Assembly (NCBI RefSeq): GCF_030143255.1 | Contig: NZ_JARJNR010000001.1 | Span: 372,001 to 436,000 of the forward strand | Length of the DNA: 64,000 bases | DNA from: Frigidibacter sp. SD6-1 | GTDB lineage: Bacteria > Pseudomonadota > Alphaproteobacteria > Rhodobacterales > Rhodobacteraceae | Reading direction: 5' to 3' | Part shown: one piece after another, positions 43,225 to 52,611 of the stretch | How the letters are laid out: each line of letters opens with the position of its first letter | How positions within the stretch are numbered: position 1 is the first letter of the stretch | Notes under the pieces: generated by a model | What the model saw: only the letters and a program-made list of their open reading frames with translations | The model's database searches: none | What the model was told of the DNA's origin: nothing | Program-made: the position numbers and the translations under genes

Positions 43225-44337
43225 GTGGCACAGACGACCCACGGGCTTGGAGGTCTGAAATATGACCCCACCAAGCGAACGCGCGCGGCGGAATGGAACG
43301 TGTTCTTCGCGCTCTTGCTGATCGTCTTCATCTTCGAGGTCCTGAACCGGCTGAACGGGTCGAGCTTTCTGTTCAACATGCGCGACAATGTCGACGCGAT
43401 CTTCAACAAGCAGCGGCTCGACATCATGATCCTGCAGGTGGCGATCACCGGCATCATCGCCATCGGCGTGACGCAGGTGATCATCCTTGGCGGGATCGAC
43501 CTTTCCTCCGGCTCGCTCGTCGGCGCGACGGCGATGATCGTGATGAGCTTTGCCCAGACCGCGCTGGTGAATGGCAATCCCAATCCCAAGGCGATCTTCG
43601 GCGACTGGGCGATGGACCTGCCGGTGATCGTGCCGATTGTCGTCGGCATGGGCTGCGGCGTGCTTGCGGGGGTCGTGAACGGCCTGTTGATCGCCTATAC
43701 CCGCATTCCGCCCTTCATTGCGACGCTCGGCATGATGGTGACGGCGCGCGGTGTCGCGCGCTGGTGGTCGAACGGCCAGCCGGTGTCCTTTCCGACCGAA
43801 AGCTACAGCCATCTGTCGAACGGCGATATCCTCGGTACCCTGACCTTCGGGGCGCTGCCCTGGCCGGGCCAGAACCCGGCAGTGGTCTTCGTCGTGCTGG
43901 CGATCCTTTTTCATGTGCTGATGACGCGCACCGTCTATGGCAAGCGCAGCTATGCCATCGGCTCGAACGAGGCGGCGGCGCGGATGTCGGGGATCAATGT
44001 CGATCGCCACAAGGTGCTGGTCTACACGATCGCCGGATGCCTCGCGGCCGTGGCGGCGATCCTTCTGACGTCGAAGAACCTGACGGCGCAGGCCGGCATG
44101 GGGGTGATGTACGAACTGGACGCCATCGCCATGGCGGTGATCGGCGGCATATCGCTTTCGGGCGGGCGCGGCTCGATCCTCGGGACCGTGCTGGGGGCGA
44201 TGATCTTTTCGACGATCATCTCGGGTTTCACCTCGATCCGGCTCGATGCCTATTACCAGGAGATGGTGAAGGGCGCGATCATCGTGGCGGCGGTCGTTCT
44301 TGACCAGTGGCGCCAGCGGCAGCGGGCGAGGGGGTAA
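43225..44337 (+). CDS. Sugar/polyol ABC transporter permease (RbsC-like)
   Basis: This 370-residue inner-membrane protein with about 9-10 spans shows the RbsC-family motifs GGIDLSSGSLVG, NGLLIAYTRIPPFIATLGMM, AIGSNEAAARMSGI and GGISLSGGRGSILGT. The start is GTG at 43225. It follows the binding protein by 92 bases and precedes the ATPase by 4, forming a CUT2-type importer. An inserted loop around TALVNGNPNPKAIFGDW makes it a little longer than ribose permeases. Confidence 0.9.
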   Translation: MAQTTHGLGGLKYDPTKRTRAAEWNVFFALLLIVFIFEVLNRLNGSSFLFNMRDNVDAIFNKQRLDIMILQVAITGIIAIGVTQVIILGGIDLSSGSLVGATAMIVMSFAQTALVNGNPNPKAIFGDWAMDLPVIVPIVVGMGCGVLAGVVNGLLIAYTRIPPFIATLGMMVTARGVARWWSNGQPVSFPTESYSHLSNGDILGTLTFGALPWPGQNPAVVFVVLAILFHVLMTRTVYGKRSYAIGSNEAAARMSGINVDRHKVLVYTIAGCLAAVAAILLTSKNLTAQAGMGVMYELDAIAMAVIGGISLSGGRGSILGTVLGAMIFSTIISGFTSIRLDAYYQEMVKGAIIVAAVVLDQWRQRQRARG

Positions 44338-44341
44338 GGCC

Positions 44342-45109
44342 ATGAGTGATATCGTTCTTGAAACGCGCGGCCTGACCAAGCGCTACGGTGGCGTCCACGC
44401 GCTGGAGGACGCCGATTTCATCCTGCGCGCGGGCGAACATGTGGCGGTTGTCGGCGACAATGGCGCGGGCAAATCCACCTTCGTGCGGCAGGTGACGGCG
44501 GTCGAGCAGAAGACGTCGGGCCAGATATTCTTCGACGGGCGCGAGGTGGAGTTCGCCGACCCGCTCGCCGCCCGCGAGGCAGGGATCGAGACGGTGTTCC
44601 AGACGCTGGCGCTGGCCGATGACCTCGACGTGCCCTCGAACCTGTTCCTCGGGCGCGAGCTGTTCAAATGGCGCTTCGGCCCCTTCTCCTGGCTCGACCG
44701 CAAGGCGATGCGCGACCGGACGCTGGAGGCGCTGAAAACGACGGCGGTGAAGATCCCCAATGTCGACAATCCGATCCGCAACATGTCGGGCGGCCAGCGC
44801 CAGTGCGTCTCGATTGCGCGGACAGCGGCCTTTGCCTCGAAGCTGGTGATCATGGACGAGCCGACAGCGGCGCTTGGCGTGCAGGAAACCGCGCAGGTCG
44901 AGAATATCATCCGGGGGCTGAAGGAACGCGGAATTCCGATGATCCTGATCAGCCATAACCTGCGCCAGGTCTTCGACCTAGTGGACCGGATCGTCGTGTT
45001 CCGGCGCGGCCGGATCGTCGCCTCGCTGAACCGCGACGAGACCGACGGCAATGACATCGTCAGCTACATCACCGGGGTGAAGGGCGGGGCCGATGTGGCC
45101 GACGCTTAG
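44342..45109 (+). CDS. Sugar/polyol ABC transporter ATP-binding protein (single-domain)
   Basis: This 255-residue ATPase has Walker A GDNGAGKST, signature MSGGQRQCVSIART, Walker B LVIMDEPTAALG and switch His in LISHN. CUT2 importers often use a fused double ATPase (RbsA); this is the short single-domain form that works as a dimer, as in IatA-independent fructose or inositol systems. The start ATG at 44342 follows the permease stop by 4 bases. Confidence 0.9.
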   Translation: MSDIVLETRGLTKRYGGVHALEDADFILRAGEHVAVVGDNGAGKSTFVRQVTAVEQKTSGQIFFDGREVEFADPLAAREAGIETVFQTLALADDLDVPSNLFLGRELFKWRFGPFSWLDRKAMRDRTLEALKTTAVKIPNVDNPIRNMSGGQRQCVSIARTAAFASKLVIMDEPTAALGVQETAQVENIIRGLKERGIPMILISHNLRQVFDLVDRIVVFRRGRIVASLNRDETDGNDIVSYITGVKGGADVADA

Positions 45110-45191
45110 GGCAGGCACTTGAATCGTGGCCCCCGCCCGGGGGCGGCCGGTTACCGGAAAATCGGGCATGGAACCCGAAAGGAGAGAAAAG

Positions 45192-46199
45192 ATGACTGTG
45201 AGGTTCGGGCTTTTGGGGGCCGGGCGCATCGGGCGGGTGCATGCGAAGGCAATCTCGGCGGACGCGAAGGCGCGACTCGTCGCGGTGGCCGATGCTCTGC
45301 CCGAGGCGGCAGCGGCGGTCGCGGGGCAATATGGCTGCGACATCCGCACGATCGAGGAGATCGAAGGCGCTGCGGACGTGGATGCGGTGGTGATCTGCAC
45401 GCCGACCACGACCCATGCCGACCTGATCGAGCGTTTCGCGCGGGCCGGAAAGGCGATCTTTTGTGAGAAGCCGGTCGATCTGTCGCTGGCGCGCGTCCGC
45501 GACTGCCTTAGGGTGGTCGAGGCGACGGGCGCGCGGCTGATGGTCGGCTTCAATCGCCGGTTCGACCCGCATTTCCGCGCCGTGCGCGCCGCCATCGACG
45601 AGGGCCGGATCGGCGCGGTCGAGATGGTGACGATCACCTCGCGCGACCCCGGGCCGCCGCCGCTCGCCTATATCGCCCGGTCGGGGGGCATCTTCCGCGA
45701 CATGACGATCCATGATTTCGACATGGCGCGGTTTCTTCTGGGCGAGGAGGTCGAGACGGTGCAGGCCTCGGCCTCGGTGCTTGTCGACAAGGCCATCGGC
45801 GCGGCGGGGGATTTCGACAGCGTGTCGGTGATCTTGCGCACCGCATCGGGCAGGCAGTGCCTGATCTCCAATTCCCGCCGCGCGACCTATGGTTACGATC
45901 AACGGATCGAGGTGCATGGCTCGCTGGGCGTGGCATCTGCGGAAAACCAGCGGCCCGTGTCCATCGAAATTGCCTCAGCTTCGGGCTATAACCGTCCGCC
46001 ACTGCACGATTTCTTCATGACGCGCTATACCGAGGCCTATGCGGCCGAGATCGCGACCTTCATCGCCGGGATCACCGAGGGCGCGGCGATCAGCCCCTCG
46101 GGCGAGGACGGGATGCAGGCGCTGGCGCTGGCCGATGCGGCGCTGATATCGGCGACCGAGGGCCGGACCGTCCGTGTCGCGGAAGTGCTTTCGCAGTGA
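45192..46199 (+). CDS. iolG: Inositol 2-dehydrogenase-like oxidoreductase (Gfo/Idh/MocA family)
   Basis: IolG oxidises myo-inositol to scyllo-inosose with NAD. The 335-residue product has the Rossmann motif LLGAGRIGRVHA, the catalytic Lys in FCEKPVDLS and the MTIHDFDMARFL segment carrying the conserved Asp and His. The start at ATG 45192 follows GGAGAG. It lies between the importer and iolC, and its stop overlaps the iolC start (GTGA), so inositol dehydrogenase activity fits well. Activity on scyllo-inositol or inosamines is an alternative. Confidence 0.88.
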   Translation: MTVRFGLLGAGRIGRVHAKAISADAKARLVAVADALPEAAAAVAGQYGCDIRTIEEIEGAADVDAVVICTPTTTHADLIERFARAGKAIFCEKPVDLSLARVRDCLRVVEATGARLMVGFNRRFDPHFRAVRAAIDEGRIGAVEMVTITSRDPGPPPLAYIARSGGIFRDMTIHDFDMARFLLGEEVETVQASASVLVDKAIGAAGDFDSVSVILRTASGRQCLISNSRRATYGYDQRIEVHGSLGVASAENQRPVSIEIASASGYNRPPLHDFFMTRYTEAYAAEIATFIAGITEGAAISPSGEDGMQALALADAALISATEGRTVRVAEVLSQ

Positions 46200-48094
46200 A
46201 AAGGCTGGATCTGATCACCATCGGCCGCGCGTCGGTCGATCTTTATGGCGCGCAGGTGGGCGGGCGGCTGGAGGACATGGCGTCGTTCCAGAAATATATC
46301 GGCGGCTCGCCGACGAACATCGCGGCGGGAACGGCGCGGCTGGGGCTGAAATCGGCGCTGATCACCCGGGTGGGCGACGAGCATATGGGCCGCTTCATCC
46401 GCGAGGAACTGGCGCGCGAAGGGGTCGATGTGCGGGGGGTGACGACCGACCCGGAACGGCTGACGGCGCTGGTGCTGCTGGGCATCCGCGACGACAAGCA
46501 GTTTCCGCTGATCTTCTATCGCGAGAATTGCGCCGACATGGCGCTCTGCGAGGATGATATCGACGAGGGGCTGATCGCCGAGGCGCGCTGCCTCGTGGTG
46601 ACGGGCACGCATCTGTCACACCCCAGGACCGAGGCCGCGGTCGTGAAGGCGCTGGCGCTGGCCAGGAAGCATGGCTGCCAGACCGCGCTCGACATCGATT
46701 ATCGGCCTAACCTCTGGGGGCTCGCGGGCCATGGCGCGGGCGAGGCGCGGTTCATCGAAAGCGCGCGGGTGACGGAGAAGCTGCAGGGGCACCTGAAGAT
46801 CTTCGATCTAATCGTTGGAACGGAAGAGGAATTTCATATCGCTGGCGGGGCGACCGATACGCTTGCGGCCTTGGCAAGGGTCCGGGAGATTTCTTCCGCG
46901 ACGCTTGTCTGCAAGCGCGGGCCGATGGGGGCCGCCGCCTTCGAAGGCCGGATCCCGCCGAGCCTTGACGACGGCATCACCGGCCCGGGCTTTCCGATCG
47001 AGGTCTTCAACGTGCTGGGCGCGGGCGACGGCTTCATGTCGGGCCTCTTGAAGGGCTGGCTGGACGGCGCGGATTGGCGGACGGCGCTGACCTATGCGAA
47101 CGCCTGCGGCGCCTTCGCCGTCAGCCGGCATGGCTGCACGCCGGCCTATCCGAGCTGGGAGGAATTGCAGTTCTTCCTCAAGCGTGGCGTGAAGGAGAGC
47201 GCGCTCAGGAAGGATGCGGCGCTGGAACAGATCCATTGGTCGACGAACCGGTCGGGCGACTGGTCCACGATGCGGGTCTTTGCCTTCGACCATCGCGCGC
47301 AGCTGGAGGAGCTGCCGGGCGCCGATGCGATTAAGATCAGCCGTTTCAAGGAATTGTGCCTGGACGCTGCGCAAGCTGTGGCCGGGGGGCAGCCCGGATA
47401 TGGCGTGCTGTGTGACAGCCGCCTTGGCCGTTCGGCCCTGCATAAATCCGCCGGGACCGGCCTGTGGATCGGCCGGCCGGTGGAATGGCCGGGGTCGCGG
47501 CCACTGACGCTGGAACCCGAGATCGGACCGGACTTCGGCGGGCTGAACGAATGGCCGCTGGGCCATGTGGTGAAGGTCCTGTGCTTCTGTCACCCCGACG
47601 ACGATGCGGCCATGCGCGCCGGGCAGGAGGAGGTGCTGCAGCGGCTTTTCGCAGCAACGCGGCGCAACCGTCTGGAATTCCTTCTGGAAGTGATCCCGTC
47701 GAAGGTCGGCCCGGTTGCGGATGACACGGTCGCCCGGCTGATCCGGCGGTTCTACGAGATCGGCATCTTCCCCGACTGGTGGAAGCTGGAACCGATGCGC
47801 TCGGACGCTGCCTGGGCCGCGACGGTCCGCGCAATCGAGGACAACGATGCCCATACGCGCGGGATCGTGGTTCTGGGGCTGGGCCAGTCCGAGGCGGACC
47901 TCGGCGAAAGCTTCCGGCTGGCGGCGCGCTATCCGCTGGTCAAGGGCTTTGCCGTCGGGCGGACGATCTTTGCCGAGGCCGCGCGGGCCTGGATGGCGGG
48001 CGAGATCGGCGATGGGGCGGCGGTCGAGATGATGACGGCCAATTTCCGCCGCCTGTGCGGCGTCTGGGATGCGGCGAGAGGAGAGACAGAATGA
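46196..48094 (+). CDS. iolC: 5-dehydro-2-deoxygluconokinase IolC fused to DUF2090 aldolase-like domain
   Basis: IolC phosphorylates 5-dehydro-2-deoxygluconate. The 632-residue product has a PfkB-type kinase domain (residues 1-330; GGSPTNIAAGTARLG near the start and NVLGAGDGFMSGLLKG with the catalytic Asp) and a C-terminal DUF2090 domain (about 335-632), related to class I-type aldolases. Such fusions are thought to supply the IolJ aldolase step, giving malonate semialdehyde and DHAP; no separate iolJ is present here. The start is GTG at 46196, overlapping iolG; the stop overlaps the iolD start. Confidence 0.92.
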   Translation: MKRLDLITIGRASVDLYGAQVGGRLEDMASFQKYIGGSPTNIAAGTARLGLKSALITRVGDEHMGRFIREELAREGVDVRGVTTDPERLTALVLLGIRDDKQFPLIFYRENCADMALCEDDIDEGLIAEARCLVVTGTHLSHPRTEAAVVKALALARKHGCQTALDIDYRPNLWGLAGHGAGEARFIESARVTEKLQGHLKIFDLIVGTEEEFHIAGGATDTLAALARVREISSATLVCKRGPMGAAAFEGRIPPSLDDGITGPGFPIEVFNVLGAGDGFMSGLLKGWLDGADWRTALTYANACGAFAVSRHGCTPAYPSWEELQFFLKRGVKESALRKDAALEQIHWSTNRSGDWSTMRVFAFDHRAQLEELPGADAIKISRFKELCLDAAQAVAGGQPGYGVLCDSRLGRSALHKSAGTGLWIGRPVEWPGSRPLTLEPEIGPDFGGLNEWPLGHVVKVLCFCHPDDDAAMRAGQEEVLQRLFAATRRNRLEFLLEVIPSKVGPVADDTVARLIRRFYEIGIFPDWWKLEPMRSDAAWAATVRAIEDNDAHTRGIVVLGLGQSEADLGESFRLAARYPLVKGFAVGRTIFAEAARAWMAGEIGDGAAVEMMTANFRRLCGVWDAARGETE

Positions 48095-49914
48095 AAACGA
48101 TCCGGTTGACCGCCGCCCAGGCCATGGTGAAATGGCTGTCCGCCCAGAAGGGCCCGGATGGCGCGCGCTTCATCGAGGGTATCTGGGCGATCTTTGGCCA
48201 TGGCAATGTGGCGGGGATCGGCGAGGCCTTGCAGGCGGCGGGCGACAGCTTTCCGACCTGGCGAGGCCACAACGAACAGACGATGGCGCATGCGGCGATT
48301 GCCTATGCGAAGGCCGCGAAGCGGCGCCGGGCGATGGCGGTCACGACCTCGATCGGGCCGGGGGCGCTCAATCTGGTGACGGCGGCGGCGGTCGCGCATG
48401 TGAACCGGCTGCCGGTCCTGTTGCTGCCGGGCGATGTGTTCGCGAACCGGGGGCCGGATCCGGTTCTGCAGCAGATCGAGGATTTCGGCGACGGGACGGT
48501 CAGCGCGAACGATTGCTTCAAGGCGGTCAGCCGCTATTTCGACCGGATCACCCGGCCCGAGCAGATCATGACCGCCTTGCCGCGCGCCTTCCGGGTGATG
48601 ACCGACCCGGCCGACTGCGGGCCGGTGACGCTGGCCTTCTGCCAGGATGTGCAGGCCGAGGCCCATGACTATCCCGCAAGCTTCTTCGAGGAGCGGGTCT
48701 GGACGATCCGGCGGCCGGAGCCGGACCGGGAGGAACTGGCTGCGGCCATCGCGGCGCTGCGGGCGGCGAAGGCGCCGGTGATCGTCGCGGGCGGCGGGGT
48801 GATCTATTCGGACGCGGAGGTGGAGCTGGCGGCCTTTGCCTCGGCCCACGGCATTCCGGTCGTCGAGACGCAGGGCGGCAAGTCGGCGCTCGCTCATGAC
48901 CATCCGCTGAACTTCGGGCCGGTCGGCGTGACCGGGGGCGCGGCGGCGAATGCGGTCTGCGCGGCGGCCGATCTGGTGATCGGGCTGGGCACGCGGTTTC
49001 AGGATTTCACCACGGGCTCCTGGGCCCTGTTCAAGAACCCCGCGCGGCGGATCCTTTCGGTGAATGTGCAGCCCTATGACGCGGCCAAGCATGGTGCGAT
49101 TTCGCTGGTCTGTGACGCAAAGATCGCTCTGCAAGCCTTTGGAAAGACGATAGGATCGCAGAAATGGAAAAGTGACGCCGGCCTGCGCGGCGACTGGGCG
49201 CAGGCGACGGCGGCGGCAAAGGCCGCGCCGGCGCAGGGCAATGCGCTGCCGACGGATGCGCAGGTGATCGGGGCCGTGCAGCGAACGGCGGCGCCGGAAA
49301 CGGTGATCATGGGGGCCGCCGGCACCATGCCGGGCGAATTGCACAAGATCTGGGATGCGGCGCCCGGCGGCTATCACATGGAATACGGCTTTTCCTGCAT
49401 GGGCTACGAGATCGCGGGCGCGATGGGGATCAAGATGGCGCGGCCGGAGGCGGACGTCATCTGCATGGTCGGCGACGGCAGCTACATGATGGCCAATTCC
49501 GAACTGGCGACCGCCGTGATGATGGGCATTCCCTTCACCGTGGTGATCACCGACAACCGCGGCTTTGGCTGCATCAACCGTCTGCAGCAGGGCACCGGGG
49601 GTGTGCCGTTCAACAATCTTCTGGACGACAGCCGCCATGTGACGCCCTCTGCCATCGATTTCACCGCCCATGCGGGGTCGATGGGGGCGAAGTCGGTAAA
49701 GGTAAGCGATATCAATGAACTGGAACGGGAACTTCGGGCAGCGAAGGGCACCGGCCGGCCGGTGGTGATCGTGATCGACACCGATCCGGCGCCATCGACG
49801 GCGGCGGGGGGCCATTGGTGGGATGTGGCGGTGCCGGAAGTATCGGACCGCGCCGAAGTGCGCGCGGCCCGGGCGACATATGAAGCGGCGCTGACGGCGC
49901 GTCGCGGGAACTGA
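48091..49914 (+). CDS. iolD: 3D-(3,5/4)-trihydroxycyclohexane-1,2-dione hydrolase IolD
   Basis: IolD is a thiamine-diphosphate enzyme that opens the ring of the diketo-inositol to 5-deoxy-glucuronate. The 607-residue product has the N-terminal Glu in GHNEQTMAHAA that activates ThDP, a central domain, and the C-terminal ThDP/Mg motif GDGSYMMANSELATAVMMG ending in NRGFGCIN. The ATG at 48091 overlaps the iolC stop (ATGA). Length is slightly below Bacillus IolD. Confidence 0.95.
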   Translation: MKTIRLTAAQAMVKWLSAQKGPDGARFIEGIWAIFGHGNVAGIGEALQAAGDSFPTWRGHNEQTMAHAAIAYAKAAKRRRAMAVTTSIGPGALNLVTAAAVAHVNRLPVLLLPGDVFANRGPDPVLQQIEDFGDGTVSANDCFKAVSRYFDRITRPEQIMTALPRAFRVMTDPADCGPVTLAFCQDVQAEAHDYPASFFEERVWTIRRPEPDREELAAAIAALRAAKAPVIVAGGGVIYSDAEVELAAFASAHGIPVVETQGGKSALAHDHPLNFGPVGVTGGAAANAVCAAADLVIGLGTRFQDFTTGSWALFKNPARRILSVNVQPYDAAKHGAISLVCDAKIALQAFGKTIGSQKWKSDAGLRGDWAQATAAAKAAPAQGNALPTDAQVIGAVQRTAAPETVIMGAAGTMPGELHKIWDAAPGGYHMEYGFSCMGYEIAGAMGIKMARPEADVICMVGDGSYMMANSELATAVMMGIPFTVVITDNRGFGCINRLQQGTGGVPFNNLLDDSRHVTPSAIDFTAHAGSMGAKSVKVSDINELERELRAAKGTGRPVVIVIDTDPAPSTAAGGHWWDVAVPEVSDRAEVRAARATYEAALTARRGN

Positions 49915-49923
49915 GAGGCGAGA

Positions 49924-50817
49924 ATGATCCTGTTTGGCACCAACCCGATTGCCTGGTCGAACGACGACGACCCCACCATCGGCGGGCATATCAGTCTGGA
50001 ACACTGTCTGGACGATTGCGTGAGGATCGGTTTCGATGGCATTGAAAAAGGCAACAAATTCCCGAAGGATGCCGAGGGCCTGAAGGCGGTCCTTGAACCG
50101 CGCGGGCTGCGTTTCGTCTCGGGCTGGCATTCGCTCAACCTGCTTGTGAACGATATCGAGACCGAGAAGCGGGCGATGCAGCCTTTCCTTGATCTTCTGA
50201 AGGCGATGGGCAGCACGGTCATCATCACCTGCGAGACGTCGAACTCGGTCCATGGCAATGACGCGGTCGCGGTGAACAACCGGCCGAAGCTGCGCGAGGA
50301 TCAGTGGCCGGGCTTCTGCACCGGGGTCGAGGCGCTGGCGGCTTATGCGGCGGCGCAGGGGATCACGCTTGTCTATCATCCCCATATGGGCACGGTGATC
50401 GAGACAGACGCCGAGGTCGACCGGCTGATGGCCGGAACGGGGCCCCAGACGCATCTGCTGCTAGATACCGGCCATTGCACCTTTGCGGGCGGCGACCCGT
50501 TGGCGCTCGCGCAGCGGCACATGGGGCGGGTCCGGCATATCCATGCCAAGAATGTGCGGCCCGAGGTGATGCGGCAGGTGCGGGAGGGGGGGCTGTCGTT
50601 CCTGGAAGGGGTGCGGCGCGGGGTCTTTACCGTGCCGGGCGATCCGGGCGGCTGTGTCGATTTCATGCCCGTCCTGAAAGTGGCGGCCGAGCATGGCTAT
50701 CAGGGCTGGCTGGTGATCGAGGCGGAACAGGATCCGCTGAAGGCCGATCCTCTGAAATATCAGATGATGGGACTGGCCTGCCTGAAGCATTTTGCGGGCC
50801 GCACGGGTCTGATCTGA
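49924..50817 (+). CDS. iolE: Myo-inosose-2 dehydratase IolE
   Basis: IolE dehydrates scyllo-inosose, the step before IolD. The 297-residue TIM barrel starts [17 protein letters not shown], the hallmark IolE N-terminus, and has metal-site segments [32 protein letters not shown] and VIEAEQDP. It starts 9 bases after iolD. A G-rich hairpin repeat separates it from iolB and may lower downstream expression. Confidence 0.95.
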   Translation: MILFGTNPIAWSNDDDPTIGGHISLEHCLDDCVRIGFDGIEKGNKFPKDAEGLKAVLEPRGLRFVSGWHSLNLLVNDIETEKRAMQPFLDLLKAMGSTVIITCETSNSVHGNDAVAVNNRPKLREDQWPGFCTGVEALAAYAAAQGITLVYHPHMGTVIETDAEVDRLMAGTGPQTHLLLDTGHCTFAGGDPLALAQRHMGRVRHIHAKNVRPEVMRQVREGGLSFLEGVRRGVFTVPGDPGGCVDFMPVLKVAAEHGYQGWLVIEAEQDPLKADPLKYQMMGLACLKHFAGRTGLI

Positions 50818-50827
50818 GGCGGAGGCC

Positions 50828-50870
50828 GGGGGGCTGTCTGCCCCCCGGGCCCCCCGAGAGTATTTCGGGA
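50828..50870. repeat. G-rich hairpin/TATTT intergenic repeat, copy 4 (inside the iol operon)
   Basis: GGGGGGC-TGTCT-GCCCCCC (50828-50846) is followed by GGGCCCCCCGAGAGTATTT, the same motif order as the other copies, in the 70 bases between iolE and iolB. Confidence 0.75.
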
Positions 50871-50887
50871 CAGAAAGTGAGGGTGAC

Positions 50888-51697
50888 ATGAGGCTTTTGC
50901 GCGAGCCTAGCGGGTCGAGCGGCAAGGTCCACGACATCACACCGGCAGGCGCGGGCTGGGGCTATGTCGGGTTCGGGCTCTACCGGCTGGCGGCGGGCGA
51001 GACGGCGGCGGAGGCGACGGGCGGGCGCGAGGCGATCCTCGTGCTGGTCGAGGGCAAGGCCGAGCTTTGGGCGGGAGCCCAGGCCTTTGGCCTGATGGGC
51101 GCGCGGATGGACCCGTTCGAGCGGACGCCGCCGCATTGCCTGTATGTGCCGCCCGGCAGCGACTGGCGGGCCGTGGCGGCGACCGGTTGCACGCTTGCGG
51201 TCTGTACGGCGCCTGCGAAAGGCGGCAGGCCCGCGCGGCGGCTTGGGCCGGAGGGGATCGAACTGACCCCGCGCGGGGTGGGGACCAACCAGCGCTTCAT
51301 CAACAATATCGCGATGGAGGGGCGCGACGTGGCCGACAGCCTTCTGGTGACCGAAGTCTTCACGCCGGCCGGGCACTGGTCCTCCTACCCGCCGCACCGC
51401 CATGACGAGGACGATTTTCCGCGCATGACCTATCTGGAGGAGACCTACTATCACCGGCTGAAGCCTGCGCAGGGGTTCGGCATCCAGCGGGTCTATACCG
51501 AGGACGGCAGCCTCGATGAGACGATGACGGTTCATGACCATGATGTGGTGCTGGTGCCGAAGGGGCATCATCCCTGCGGGGCGCCTTATGGCTATGAGAT
51601 GTATTATCTCAACGTCATGGCCGGGCCGCGCCGGGCCTGGCGGTTCGCGAACGATCCCGCCCATGGCTGGATCGCAGAGCGCGACAGTGCCAGCTGA
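50888..51697 (+). CDS. iolB: 5-deoxy-glucuronate isomerase IolB
   Basis: IolB converts 5-deoxy-glucuronate to 5-dehydro-2-deoxygluconate, the IolC substrate. The 269-residue bicupin has the conserved metal motif SSYPPHRHDEDDFPRMTYLEE, HDHDVVLVPKGHHP and GYEMYYLNVMAGP near the end. With iolG, C, D and E it completes the route from inositol to DHAP and malonate semialdehyde; iolA is not in the window. Confidence 0.95.
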   Translation: MRLLREPSGSSGKVHDITPAGAGWGYVGFGLYRLAAGETAAEATGGREAILVLVEGKAELWAGAQAFGLMGARMDPFERTPPHCLYVPPGSDWRAVAATGCTLAVCTAPAKGGRPARRLGPEGIELTPRGVGTNQRFINNIAMEGRDVADSLLVTEVFTPAGHWSSYPPHRHDEDDFPRMTYLEETYYHRLKPAQGFGIQRVYTEDGSLDETMTVHDHDVVLVPKGHHPCGAPYGYEMYYLNVMAGPRRAWRFANDPAHGWIAERDSAS

Positions 51698-51713
51698 GAC
51701 ATCGCCAAGGGTC

Positions 51714-51742
51714 TTGCCCGCGCGGGTCGCTGGCCGTAGCGT
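51714..51742 (+). promoter_or_regulatory. Putative promoter of the DUF2189 gene
   Basis: TTGCCC (51714-51719), a 17-base spacer and TAGCGT (51737-51742) lie 28 bases before the ATG and outside the iol operon. Confidence 0.4.
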
Positions 51743-51770
51743 CGGTTTTAGGACGCGCAGGGGAGGACAT

Positions 51771-52550
51771 ATGAGCGAACCGGACACGGGCGGCGACGCC
51801 CTGCCGGAGGCGCGTTCCGTGGGCATGGGCGTGATCGGCGCCGCCCTTGGTGCGGGCTTCCGGGATTTTCGCAAGGCGCCCGCATTCGGGCTGTTCTTCA
51901 GCGCCGTCTATGTGCTGGGCGGCTGGCTCCTGCTTGCGGTCGCGAGCGCGGCGGGGCGGGAATGGTGGCTCATTCCGGTGGTGGCGGGTTTCCCGCTTCT
52001 GGGCCCGTTCACAGCCGTCGGGCTTTATGAGGTGAGCCGAAGGATCGAGGCGGGCGAGCCTCTGGGCTGGCCGGGCGTGCTCGCCACCATCTTCCGGCAG
52101 AAGGACCGGCAATTGCCGTCGATGACGGCGGTGATCCTGGTGCTGTTTCTGTTCTGGATATTCGTCGCCCATACGATGTTCGCGCTGTTCCTCGGGCTGA
52201 CGCCCGCCTCGGTGACGGCGGGGGCGGGGCCGATCGACTTTCTTCTGCAGGGCAAGGGGCCCTTGATGCTGCTGATCGGCACGCTGGTCGGGGCGGGGTT
52301 CGCGGGCGTCCTTTTCGGGATTGTGCTTGTGGGCCTGCCGGTCCTTCTGGACCGCGAGGTCGATTTCATCTCGGCCATCATCCTCAGCTTTCAGGCGGCT
52401 GTCCTGAATTTCTGGCCGATGCTCGCCTGGGGCCTGACGATCACTTTGCTGCTGGTCCTGGGGATGGCGCCCCTGTTCCTTGGGCTGCTGATCGTATTGC
52501 CTGTGCTTGGCCATGCAAGCTGGCATATGTACCGGGCGCTGACGGAGTAG
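51771..52550 (+). CDS. DUF2189 integral membrane protein
   Basis: This 259-residue protein has about six hydrophobic spans and the DUF2189 layout: AALGAGFRDFRKAPAFGLFFS before the first span, PLLGPFTAVGLYEVSRRIEAG in the first third and LPVLGHASWHMYRAL at the end. The domain is common in alphaproteobacteria next to respiratory genes, but its role is unknown. It has its own promoter-like sequence and a GGGGAGG ribosome-binding site. Confidence 0.83.
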   Translation: MSEPDTGGDALPEARSVGMGVIGAALGAGFRDFRKAPAFGLFFSAVYVLGGWLLLAVASAAGREWWLIPVVAGFPLLGPFTAVGLYEVSRRIEAGEPLGWPGVLATIFRQKDRQLPSMTAVILVLFLFWIFVAHTMFALFLGLTPASVTAGAGPIDFLLQGKGPLMLLIGTLVGAGFAGVLFGIVLVGLPVLLDREVDFISAIILSFQAAVLNFWPMLAWGLTITLLLVLGMAPLFLGLLIVLPVLGHASWHMYRALTE

Positions 52551-52560
52551 ACCCCCAACG

Positions 52561-52588
52561 AAAAAGGGCACCGCCCCCGCAGTGCCCT
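52561..52588 (-). terminator. Intrinsic terminator of the M23-bactofilin operon
   Basis: Read on the minus strand, AGGGCAC and GTGCCCT flank a 10-nt loop and are followed by TTTTT. It lies 23 bases beyond the bactofilin stop. Confidence 0.7.
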
Positions 52589-52611
52589 CAAGAGACGCTC
52601 GTGTCTCGCCG

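Noticed and set aside
47929-50454. Minus-strand open frame of 841 codons opposite iolC, iolD and iolE
   Set aside because: The plus-strand genes are certain, and the antisense product has no recognisable domain.
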